Assembly (NCBI GenBank): GCA_028277515.1
Contig: JANQGC010000161.1
Span: 1-14,154 of the forward strand
From: Anaerolineae bacterium
GTDB lineage: Bacteria > Chloroflexota > Anaerolineae > Promineifilales > Promineifilaceae
Length of the DNA: 14,154 nucleotides
Direction: 5' to 3'
A program made the position numbers and the translations under genes. This document shows, piece after piece, positions 7,155 through 13,433 of the stretch. Position 1 is the first letter of the stretch, and every line of letters begins with the position of its first letter. The notes below the pieces were generated by a model. It made no database searches. It saw only the letters and a list, made by a program, of their open reading frames with translations, and was not told where the DNA came from.

Positions 7155-7731
7155 TGAGGTATCTTAAATCATCAGGCAACTTACGCCTTTCTAAAAAGCC
7201 TTCGACATGTTCCGGATACTGAGAAATTTCAGGAAAGAAGGTATTGATAAAATCATAATCTATCAGTGTTCCTTGGCGCTTTCCAATCCATTCCAGATAA
7301 TTGCAATAAGGCCAATCTTGTAGAGATTTGACCAGACCATCTTTAACTGGATTAGAGTGAATGTAACAGCATAAATGGCGTAAATATCGTTCACTGTCAA
7401 CATATTTTGCTTTATATCTACCTTCAAACAAAGTGCCGCTATGTAAATACTTTTTGTTATAGGCCTTTGAGTAACTGTTGAACACCCTTTGGGGAAACAG
7501 CCCAGCCTTGATTTCACTCAACTGCTGAATAAGAAAGTGATAATGGTTTGGCAGGAGAACATAGGCAACGATGGAAAGATTTAACTCTCTCAAGTAACTC
7601 TTCATCTTTTTCAAGACATACAGATAGTTGTCTCGTTCTCTGAATATGGTTATTTGACGAGCACCTCGATTGTAAAGATGGTAATAGTGATTAGGATACC
7701 AATTGACAGTATCTTTTCTCGCATGAGGCAT
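7150..7731 (-). CDS. REP-associated tyrosine transposase (RAYT, Y1/IS200-like)
   Basis: A 193-residue Y1 single-strand nuclease. WYPNHYYHLYNRG near the N-terminus, the metal-binding HUH motif LPNHYHFL (His63, His65) and the putative nucleophile Tyr91 in SYSKAYNKKY, followed by GTLFEGRYK (99-107) and YIHSNPVKDGL (123-133), are all typical of RAYTs. Family members cut and join DNA at short palindromic REP sequences; here such palindromes lie on both sides. The start is ATG 7729-7731 with a weak GAGAG site. The gene looks intact. The TGA stop falls inside the left palindrome array and overlaps, as GTGA, a GTG that is in frame with recQ. Codons are visibly more AT-rich than in neighbours, which fits a transferred element. 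Confidence 0.92.
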   Translation of the reverse strand: MPHARKDTVNWYPNHYYHLYNRGARQITIFRERDNYLYVLKKMKSYLRELNLSIVAYVLLPNHYHFLIQQLSEIKAGLFPQRVFNSYSKAYNKKYLHSGTLFEGRYKAKYVDSERYLRHLCCYIHSNPVKDGLVKSLQDWPYCNYLEWIGKRQGTLIDYDFINTFFPEISQYPEHVEGFLERRKLPDDLRYLK

Positions 7732-7752
7732 AAGTATCTCTCAGGTAAGCCC

Positions 7753-7785
7753 AGGTGACAGTCACCTCAAAGGTGACTGTCACCT
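7753..7785. repeat. Right palindrome pair
   Basis: AGGTGACAGTCACCT (7753-7767), spacer CAA, AGGTGACTGTCACCT (7771-7785). The two arms are perfect 15-bp reverse complements, and each arm is itself a palindrome with a one-base centre, so the sequence can fold as two small hairpins or one long one. It lies 21 bases upstream of the transposase ATG. Confidence 0.95.
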
Positions 7786-7791
7786 AATGGT
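7785..7791. repeat. 7-bp direct repeat TAATGGT, right copy
   Basis: Matches the left copy at 7099-7105 exactly; its first base is also the last base of the right palindrome pair. Confidence 0.6.
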
Positions 7792-7905
7792 GATTACATA
7801 TTTTATGCAATTGCTCACCCAGTTACCAGAAAAGAGGCTAACTATCCTGCTGTTATCTTTGGTGTCATCCTTCACGGTGTCATATACTGTTGCAAGGAAG
7901 GTGAT

Positions 7906-8277
7906 ATGATGAATATACAGGTTAGACAAGCTTTGGAAAAAGACCGGGTGATTGACATCACCACCATCGGCCGGAAAAGCGGCCAGCAGCGGCGGATCGA
8001 AATTTGGTTTCACAATTTGGACGGCCGCATCTATATTACCGGGTCGCCGGGAAAGCGGAGTTGGTATGCCAATTTGTTAGAAAATCCTGATTTTGTGTTC
8101 CATCTGAAAAAGAGCGTGACCGCCGATATTCCGGCGCGGGCCAGGCCGATCGTTGATGAACAGGAACGGCGCGAGCTGTTTGTAGAGCTGCTGCAGAAAA
8201 TGAACAGACAAGAAAATTTGGAAGCGTGGGTTGAGAACAGCCCGCTGGTTGAAGTGACTTTAATAACAGAACCATAA
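7906..8277 (+). CDS. Deazaflavin (F420)-dependent nitroreductase-family oxidoreductase
   Basis: A 123-residue protein of the DDN-like split-barrel family (DUF385), whose members bind F420 and reduce diverse substrates. DITTIGRKSGQQRRIEIWF (17-35) carries the family's TxGRKSGxxR motif, and YITGSPGKRSWYANLLENP (43-61) is the second conserved block, close to the cofactor phosphate and substrate site in relatives. Length is normal for the short form. Two adjacent ATGs (7906 and 7909) follow AAGGAAGG; the second has the better spacing (7 bases), so the first residue may be dispensable. The next gene starts 13 bases beyond the stop, so the two are probably one operon. Substrate cannot be told from sequence, and some relatives bind heme, FAD or fatty acids instead of F420. 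Confidence 0.85.
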   Translation: MMNIQVRQALEKDRVIDITTIGRKSGQQRRIEIWFHNLDGRIYITGSPGKRSWYANLLENPDFVFHLKKSVTADIPARARPIVDEQERRELFVELLQKMNRQENLEAWVENSPLVEVTLITEP

Positions 8278-8290
8278 CGAAGGGTAAAAA

Positions 8291-9118
8291 ATGATTGATC
8301 AACCATTATTAACATTGAACAATGGCGTGCAAATTCCCCAGCTTGGGCTGGGTGTATACCAAAGCCCGGCTGGGGATGAAACAGAAATGGCGGTACGTAC
8401 GGCGATTGAGTTGGGGTATCGTCATATCGACACGGCCAAAATATATCGAAATGAACAATCCGTCGGCGTGGGGTTGCGCGCCAGCGGTGTGTCCCGGTCA
8501 GATATTTTTGTCACCACAAAGCTGTGGAATGAGGATCAGGGGTATGATTCGACGATGGCCGCCTGCAATGAGAGTTTAGAGAAGCTGGGCCTGGACACGA
8601 TCGATCTCTACCTGATCCATTGGCCCGTTGAAAATCGGCGGTTAGAGAGTTGGCAGGCAATGGAACGACTTTACGAGGAAGGTAAATGCCGGGCGATTGG
8701 GGTCAGTAATTTTATGGTGCATCACCTGGAGGACCTGCTGGCACAGGCCAAGGTCGTGCCGGCCGTCAATCAAATCGAGATAAGCCCCTATATTTACCGC
8801 TATCGCCAGGAGTTGGTGGATTATTGCCGGGCACATGATATCCTGATCGAGGCCTACAGCCCATTGACCAAGGCGCGTAAACTGGACGATCCGAAACTGG
8901 TAGCGCTGGCCGATCGTTATGGAAAATCGGCCGCACAAATTTTAATCCGCTGGGCTATCCAACAAGAGATGGTCGTTCTGCCTAAATCAACCAACCCCGA
9001 ACGGATCCGGCAGAATGGGGATGTCTTTGATTTTGAAATCAGTGGCGAGGATATGGCCTATTTGGAGACTTTTAACGAAAACCTGGTGACGGGTTGGGAT
9101 CCCACATATGTGCCATAA
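8291..9118 (+). CDS. Aldo/keto reductase (2,5-diketo-D-gluconate reductase-like)
   Basis: A 275-residue (alpha/beta)8-barrel NADPH-dependent carbonyl reductase. The catalytic tetrad is complete: Asp47 and Tyr52 (HIDTAKIYRNE), Lys77 (TTKLWN) and His110 (LIHWP). AIGVSNF (136-142 region) and the C-terminal LPKSTNPERIRQN, which contacts the cofactor phosphate, are conserved; the tail GWDPTYVP is typical. Length is normal. The start ATG follows GAAGGG with a short A-rich spacer, 13 bases after the preceding nitroreductase-family gene, so the pair are likely co-transcribed and may work on related carbonyl or quinone substrates. Specificity cannot be assigned; the subfamily reduces methylglyoxal, diketogluconate and other aldehydes. 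Confidence 0.95.
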   Translation: MIDQPLLTLNNGVQIPQLGLGVYQSPAGDETEMAVRTAIELGYRHIDTAKIYRNEQSVGVGLRASGVSRSDIFVTTKLWNEDQGYDSTMAACNESLEKLGLDTIDLYLIHWPVENRRLESWQAMERLYEEGKCRAIGVSNFMVHHLEDLLAQAKVVPAVNQIEISPYIYRYRQELVDYCRAHDILIEAYSPLTKARKLDDPKLVALADRYGKSAAQILIRWAIQQEMVVLPKSTNPERIRQNGDVFDFEISGEDMAYLETFNENLVTGWDPTYVP

Positions 9119-9541
9119 GGTGATGGGACGCGGAGGTAGAGGGAAGAAAATTTGCATCTTTTACTTGAATATATTGCTGGACTAAATTCCAAAGTAGATA
9201 TAGAGATTATTCAGTCATCTGACAAAAAGCAGCCATGATGAGAGTGATTGGATGGTGTTAAGATTATTTCAACGTGACTAATATAGCAGTATGGATTATA
9301 AATCCGGCAAGCCTGAAACCATAGTCTCCCTTATTGAAGCCGAGGCTTTACATTTGATTTCTTTTTCAGTTATTGAAGCACTTGACAAGGAAGTATTCTC
9401 AAAAGCAAATAAGCCGTCAAAGTAAATAGACGTTATTAGTTCAGGTCAGAAGAGGGTGGACATAGTAGGATGCACATTTACTAGGAGAACTAACAATTGA
9501 GTCAAAGGATGAGAGGCATTTCTGAAGTGACTATTGCCTGA
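9119..9541. other. Gene-poor, AT-rich interval with two short open frames
   Basis: No convincing gene in these 423 bases. On the plus strand a TTG-started frame of 28 codons (9152-9238) and an ATG-started frame of 44 codons (9291-9425, MDYKSGKPETIVSLIEAEAL...) read in plausible amino acids, but only the first has anything like a ribosome site and I recognise neither. They may be fragments of one decayed gene. It lies between the ends of two convergent operons; I see no strong terminator. Confidence 0.5.
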
Positions 9542-10480
9542 TTAGAGGATTAGAAAAACGGCCGTCTCGACCAACGCCCCACTCATCAATAAGCCAATAC
9601 TCCAAAAACCCAGGGCATCCCATTGTTCGGGATCTGTCGCTGCGCCATGAGTTATGCGCCAGGCTTGCCAGGCAGCGATCGGCAGGGTGAGCAAAATCCC
9701 GATGGCTGCTTGCCAGGGCAGCCCGGCCAGTACCAGTACCGGCAGGGAAAGATAAGCTAATCCCAGAACGCCAGAGAACAGGCGGGAGATACGCTCCGGG
9801 CCATAGATGACGACCAGGGTGCGCTTATTTACCTGGGCATCGCCGGCGGCATCGGGAAAATTGACCGTCAGCAGCATGCCAAATTGGAAACAGCAAAGCG
9901 GCAATATGGCTAAGATGGGCAGCAGATCGATCCGGCCAGCCTGAACTTGAAAGCTGAGCAAAGTGGTTAAACCAGGTACCAGGATGGCTCCGCTGATTTC
10001 ACCCAGGCCGTGCCGGTTGAGCCACAAAGGGGGTGAGCTGTAATTCCAGGCCAGAAAAATTGACAAGAGCAGGATAAAAATGGTCGCCGCCGGCGCAGGT
10101 GAGCCCAGGGTCAGAACGGCCGTGGCTAATAGAGCGACGGCGCCACAGCCCAGAGCCATCACCAGCGCCAGTCGAGCGGGGAGCAAGCCCTCAGGCAGCA
10201 CCCGGCTGCCCCCCGCCCAGCGGGTTGGCCTGGAATTGGCGGCATCGGCATCCTGGTCAAAATATTCATTGCTGTAATGGGTCATCAACTGCGTGGCCGT
10301 TATTGCCAACTGACACCATAAGGCGGTGATCCAGTTGATGGGTAACCCGCGGTATAAGGCGATGGAGATGCCCAGGGCATTAAAAATCACGCCGCCAAAC
10401 AGGTGCAACGGCCGTCCTAAGCGCGTAAAATAAATGGCTTGTTGCCGGAGGGTTGGCCGGTCCTGGGCAGTTTGGGCCAT
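9542..10480 (-). CDS. UbiA-family prenyltransferase, MenA-like
   Basis: A 312-residue integral membrane protein with about eight hydrophobic segments. It has both Asp-rich motifs of UbiA enzymes: NEYFDQDAD (71-79) and NFPDAAGDAQVNKRTL (207-222). The latter resembles the D-xxx-D-xxx-KRTL motif of 1,4-dihydroxy-2-naphthoate polyprenyltransferase (MenA), which attaches the isoprenoid tail to the menaquinone head group; the exact aromatic acceptor is not certain. Magnesium diphosphate binds at the Asp motifs. The ATG lies 3 bases beyond the stop of the preceding prenyltransferase gene; AGAGG lies upstream within that gene's tail. The two are thus one operon and may act in the same quinone or chromanol pathway. 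Confidence 0.88.
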   Translation of the reverse strand: MAQTAQDRPTLRQQAIYFTRLGRPLHLFGGVIFNALGISIALYRGLPINWITALWCQLAITATQLMTHYSNEYFDQDADAANSRPTRWAGGSRVLPEGLLPARLALVMALGCGAVALLATAVLTLGSPAPAATIFILLLSIFLAWNYSSPPLWLNRHGLGEISGAILVPGLTTLLSFQVQAGRIDLLPILAILPLCCFQFGMLLTVNFPDAAGDAQVNKRTLVVIYGPERISRLFSGVLGLAYLSLPVLVLAGLPWQAAIGILLTLPIAAWQAWRITHGAATDPEQWDALGFWSIGLLMSGALVETAVFLIL

Positions 10481-10483
10481 TTC

Positions 10484-11380
10484 TTATAATAAACCTCTGC
10501 TGACCTGGGTCAGGCTGAGAATGATATATTGGGCGTAAAAGAGCCCCCAGAGAAATAGATAGAAGCGGGCCATCGACCCTTTCTGACTGGGATCAATGCG
10601 GCCGCTGATCAGCCAAAATAAGATGAGGGCCGCGATTTGGGTCATGAGTAAAAAGAAGGCATCCGGCTGGGGTAATCGCAAGGAGGCGGCGATTATTACC
10701 CCTAAATAGCCAATTGTCAGGATTAAGCGGCCTAAATTAAAGGCTTTTTTCGGCCCGATTTTTACAGTGAAGGAATTAATGCCGTGCATTTTATCACCCA
10801 TTAAATCCGGTATATCTTTAAAAATAGCGATGACCAGGCCAAAACCGAAGAAAAATAAGGCCAGAACCACAAGGGTTGATAGCCCAAAATGCATCTGATC
10901 GCCAAAAACATCGCGATAATGGAGCACCACCCCCACATTGGCAATAACGCCGCGCGCCAGGGCGATGCTGATCGCCGCCCAGAGTGAGAAACGCTTCAAT
11001 CGCAGCGGTGGCACGGAATAAAATGTACCAATGATCATGATGATCAATAGAGTGGCCAGCAAAACTGGTCCGGCCATCAGGGCCAAAACAAGTGCCAAAA
11101 CTCCGGCCAACCCTACAATAATCCAACCCGCTTGCAGCGACATGTCGGCCGAAGCCAGGGGCAGCCCCGGTTTATTGATACGGTCAATTGGCACATCTGT
11201 GATTTGGTTCAAACCAACCACGTAAATGTTCAGGGCCAGGCAGGCTACGAGAGTCAATAGCACAGGTCCCAGACTGGCGATTGTCAATTGTCCGCCGGCA
11301 ATAAAAAATAATGCCACCACCTGGATCGTGGTGGCAATCATCGTATGCGGCCTGGAGAAGCGTGTTAGGGCTGAGATCAT
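10484..11380 (-). CDS. Homogentisate phytyl/geranylgeranyltransferase-like UbiA protein
   Basis: A 298-residue membrane prenyltransferase with the signatures of the plant and cyanobacterial homogentisate branch: NQITDVPIDRINKPGLPLAS (58-77, Asp62 and Asp66) and KDIPDLMGDKMHGINSF (188-204, Asp189, Asp192, Asp196), plus FSRPHT at 8-13. In those organisms the enzyme prenylates homogentisate, the first committed step to tocopherol or plastoquinone-type compounds. Here the true acceptor is inference. The start at 11380 matches where family members begin, but no ribosome site is visible, so it may be leaderless or use weak initiation. It is followed after 3 bases by a MenA-like gene and preceded by an ABA4-like gene. 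Confidence 0.88.
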   Translation of the reverse strand: MISALTRFSRPHTMIATTIQVVALFFIAGGQLTIASLGPVLLTLVACLALNIYVVGLNQITDVPIDRINKPGLPLASADMSLQAGWIIVGLAGVLALVLALMAGPVLLATLLIIMIIGTFYSVPPLRLKRFSLWAAISIALARGVIANVGVVLHYRDVFGDQMHFGLSTLVVLALFFFGFGLVIAIFKDIPDLMGDKMHGINSFTVKIGPKKAFNLGRLILTIGYLGVIIAASLRLPQPDAFFLLMTQIAALILFWLISGRIDPSQKGSMARFYLFLWGLFYAQYIILSLTQVSRGLL

Positions 11381-11427
11381 GAATGCATTCGCTTAATTAC
11401 GGTAACACAAGTTTTTAAGGTCTGAGC

Positions 11428-11454
11428 TGCGACCGGTCTCCCGACCGTGTCGCA
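11428..11454. repeat. Bulged 11-bp hairpin between ABA4-like and prenyltransferase genes
   Basis: TGCGAC (11428-11433) pairs with GTCGCA (11449-11454), and CGGTC (11434-11438) with GACCG (11443-11447), with loop TCCC and one bulged T. It sits 31 bases past the stop of the ABA4-like gene and 47 bases upstream of the prenyltransferase ATG. No T-run follows. Confidence 0.75.
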
Positions 11455-11484
11455 AATCTTGCCGAAGAAATTATACACTTGCAC

Positions 11485-11937
11485 TTAATTGGTGACGATG
11501 GCCTCTCCTTTTCCGGAAAGCAAGCGCCAGATAAAGAATAGTAACAAGCCAAATGGTCCGGTCATTAAGGTGAAAAACAGCGTGGGAAGGCGTACCCAGG
11601 CCGGTGCATTCAGTCGCACGCATTGGCGATAGATCCAGGCTCCGGTGAACAGATCGAGGGCGATCATATGCGACCAGGCACCCAGCGCCCCTCCGTCGCT
11701 GCTCAGGCCGCGGCGTATTCCCTCCAGGGATGTGAAATCCGGTAGTCCACCATCTTCATCCTGGCCGGAGCGGATAGCGATTATCAAGGAAAGCACGTAA
11801 TTGACGGCCGCCAGGCCAAATATCGTACTGGATCGTGCTGCCCGTCTCGTCAGCGGATGCTGAGGGGCGAACATCATAGCCAGCCATAAGGGCATGGGTG
11901 TGAGATTGATGGTGCGGAAGAATTTTTCTTTATCCAT
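11485..11937 (-). CDS. ABA4-like (DUF4281) membrane protein
   Basis: A 150-residue protein with about four membrane segments, matching the ABA4-like family: MPLWLAMMFAPQHPLTRR (14-31), then GALGAWSHMIALDLFTGAW (82-100) and LFFTLMTGPFGLLLFF (118-133). The plant founder, ABA4, is needed for neoxanthin formation; bacterial relatives are uncharacterised, so no reaction is assigned. The start is ATG 11937, with GGAGGT six bases upstream; a TTG four codons earlier lies inside that ribosome site and is rejected. It is the first of three minus-strand genes, followed after 104 bases (holding a hairpin) by two prenyltransferases. Its position beside a homogentisate prenyltransferase homologue is suggestive of a shared lipid or pigment pathway. 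Confidence 0.85.
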   Translation of the reverse strand: MDKEKFFRTINLTPMPLWLAMMFAPQHPLTRRAARSSTIFGLAAVNYVLSLIIAIRSGQDEDGGLPDFTSLEGIRRGLSSDGGALGAWSHMIALDLFTGAWIYRQCVRLNAPAWVRLPTLFFTLMTGPFGLLLFFIWRLLSGKGEAIVTN

Positions 11938-12006
11938 TGTTACCTCCAAGAAATATTAGTTCGTAATGATGGCCTATGGATCTTGTTTATTAGAATAGGT
12001 AAACTT

Positions 12007-12199
12007 CGTAACCGCGAAATCCATTTCGCGCTCTTGTAACGAGGAATGGAATCCTCGGTTACATTTACTCATTTTAGCCGCCAGAATCGCTATTGATGAT
12101 AAAACCTCGTAACCGCGAAATCCATTTCGCGCTCTTGTAACGAGGAATGGAATCCTCGGTTACGTTTACTCATTTTAGCTGCCAGAATCGCTATTGGCG
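12007..12199. repeat. Tandem 101-bp repeat with two hairpins per copy
   Basis: Two copies of about 92 bp (12007-12098 and 12108-12199) start 101 bp apart and differ at only a few positions. Each holds CGCGAAAT-CC-ATTTCGCG (8-bp stem, 2-base loop) and GTAACGAGGA-ATGGAA-TCCTCGGTTAC (10-bp stem with one bulge). An upstream GTAACC can alternatively pair with the last GGTTAC to enclose both. They lie in the divergent gap (11938-12404, 467 bases, no gene) between the ABA4-like gene and the acetyltransferase. Confidence 0.93.
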
Positions 12200-12227
12200 A
12201 TAATCAAATGAATACAATAATCTTGTA

Positions 12228-12285
12228 AGTAGGCATCCTAGATGCCGGTCTAGTAAAATCGCGCATCGGAGGATGCGCACATACT
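12228..12285. repeat. Paired-hairpin element upstream of the acetyltransferase
   Basis: The first hairpin is GGCATC (12232-12237), loop CTA, GATGCC (12241-12246). The second is GCGCATC (12261-12267), loop GGAG, GATGCGC (12272-12278). AGTA (12228-12231) can pair with TACT (12282-12285) as an outer stem. The second core GCATCGGAGGATGC resembles the reverse complement of the first, GCATCTAGGATGC. Same architecture as 4885-4935 but with a different core. Confidence 0.75.
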
Positions 12286-12404
12286 CTTATATCCGGATTG
12301 ATTATTGAAGATTCAAATGCGGTATTATCACCCTATATTTCAGTAGAATGGCATTGCCAAATCAAATTAGCAACATTGGTATCAATCTTTTAAGGAGGTG
12401 TTGA

Positions 12405-13034
12405 TTGGAATTGAAGCAAATTTATGATTATGGGTCTTTTCCTGAGTTGGAATCTGAGAGACTACTGTTGCGGGAACTGATTTTAAGCGACGCGGCCGAT
12501 CTACTCGAATTTCGCGGGGATGCTTATGTTCAGCGGTTTAATATGGAACCTTTGAAAACCATTGAGGAGGCGAAAGTGGAAATCCGCAGGACGCATGCCG
12601 CTTTTGCAGAAAAGGACAGCCTTGGTTGGGCAGTTGTGTTGCGGAAGGAACAAAAGGTTGTGGGCGGCGTTGGCCTATACTCCTGGAGCAGGCGCCACCG
12701 TAAGGCAGAGGTTGGGTATGATTTAAATCGCGCATATTGGGGGCGAGGGATTGCCGGTGAGGCGCTGCACACTGTATTGAATTTTGCTTTTAGCCAAATG
12801 AATCTAAATCGTATTTACGCCGGGACAATCGCTGATAACCATGAATCGGTGCGACTGCTGGCGCGCAACGGGTTCACACATGAGGGAACGCGCCGCCAAT
12901 CTTCCTGGGAAGATGACGGCACATTCCATGACAGTGCATTATATGGACTGCTGCGACATGAATTTTATGCCGCGGTAAAAAAATTAAGCCGGCTGCCGGC
13001 TGAAGATAATGAAGGTGAGAGAAACGGCCGTTGA
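12405..13034 (+). CDS. GNAT N-acetyltransferase, RimJ/RimL-like
   Basis: A 209-residue cytoplasmic acetyl-CoA-dependent acetyltransferase. It opens with LESERLLLRELILSDA, typical of the RimJ/RimL branch; has GWAVVLRKEQKVVGGVGLY as central strands; the acetyl-CoA loop YWGRGIAGEAL (110-120 region, the Q/RxxGxG/A motif); and the C-terminal NLNRIYAGTIADNHESVRL followed by LARNGFTHEGTRR. Substrate may be a protein N-terminus or a small molecule. The start is TTG at 12405, chosen because AAGGAGG ends 6 bases upstream; a later in-frame TTG at 12411 is too far from it. Its last 51 bases overlap the 3' end of the convergent membrane-protein gene. The tail from about residue 190 is polar and low in conservation. 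Confidence 0.92.
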   Translation: MELKQIYDYGSFPELESERLLLRELILSDAADLLEFRGDAYVQRFNMEPLKTIEEAKVEIRRTHAAFAEKDSLGWAVVLRKEQKVVGGVGLYSWSRRHRKAEVGYDLNRAYWGRGIAGEALHTVLNFAFSQMNLNRIYAGTIADNHESVRLLARNGFTHEGTRRQSSWEDDGTFHDSALYGLLRHEFYAAVKKLSRLPAEDNEGERNGR

Positions 13035-13370
13035 TGCCAGGACCAGAAAGGGTAGCAGCAGGTGCAGTTGGGAAACGAAGGCCGGCATGGCCTTGCCCGT
13101 AGCCAATGCGCTCCCGCTGGCTATGGTGGCGATAAACAGCAGCCCCGTTATCATTAAGATAGCCCATTCCATTGGGTTTAAAGGTGTGACCCTGGCCAGG
13201 TTATAGGCTTGCAGGGCCAGATAGATAAATGCCCCGACAGCCAGCAGTTTATGTGCAGTCAAAATGAGCGAACCATAGGGTATGCCCATGCTGCTTAACC
13301 AGAATCCGAACAAAAATATGAGTAGGAAAGTTAGACTGAGTATGATTAGTTTTGTATAGGTTAGGTTCAT
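12984..13370 (-). CDS. Four-helix membrane protein of unknown function
   Basis: A 128-residue hydrophobic protein with predicted membrane spans near 7-27, 37-59, 67-87 and 101-124. I do not recognise the family. His40 (TAHKLL) sits at the start of helix 2 and His103 (SQLHLLLP) at the start of helix 4; a cofactor role is possible but unsupported. The start ATG 13370 follows AAGGAG with about 7 bases; the frame extends upstream to 13424 but those 18 codons cover the ribosome site. It lies 63 bases after the dehydrogenase gene on the same strand, so co-transcription is likely. Its 3' end overlaps the convergent acetyltransferase by 51 bases, and both readings appear genuine. Confidence 0.8.
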   Translation of the reverse strand: MNLTYTKLIILSLTFLLIFLFGFWLSSMGIPYGSLILTAHKLLAVGAFIYLALQAYNLARVTPLNPMEWAILMITGLLFIATIASGSALATGKAMPAFVSQLHLLLPFLVLASTAVSLTFIIFSRQPA

Positions 13371-13401
13371 TTCATTCTCCTTATTGAATGCGAAAACCAG
13401 C

Positions 13402-13428
13402 CAGTTTGCACGACTTTTTTGCAAACTG
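13402..13428. repeat. Perfect 9-bp inverted repeat between dehydrogenase and membrane gene
   Basis: CAGTTTGCA (13402-13410) and TGCAAACTG (13420-13428) with a 9-base loop, starting 5 bases past the dehydrogenase stop on the minus strand. The T-run is inside the loop and not after the stem, so this is not a standard terminator. AAACT-GTA-AGTTT (13423-13435) overlaps it as a second small palindrome. Confidence 0.7.
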
Positions 13429-13433
13429 TAAGT

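Larger units (their letters stand above)
7106..7784 (-). mobile_element. RAYT mobile unit bracketed by GTGACAGTCAC palindromes
   Basis: A 679-bp block containing one Y1 transposase gene, with three palindromes at its 3' side and two at its 5' side, and outermost a 7-bp direct repeat on both sides. The two ends read as imperfect terminal inverted repeats (AGTGACAGTCACT against AGGTGACAGTCACCT). This is the layout of a REP-associated tyrosine transposase with its own palindromes. It lies in the divergent gap between recQ and the nitroreductase-like gene, directly upstream of recQ, so it probably separated recQ from its original promoter. Confidence 0.75.

Noticed and set aside
6587..7222. A 211-codon plus-strand reading frame
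   Set aside because: It lies antisense to the well-supported recQ helicase motifs and has no recognisable family.
7859..7888. Sigma-70-like promoter TTGGTG-N18-TATACT for the nitroreductase-like gene
   Set aside because: The -35 match is weak and the implied transcript start falls almost on the ribosome site.
13371..13424. An N-terminal 18-codon extension of the membrane protein
   Set aside because: The extension covers the good AAGGAG site before ATG 13370.
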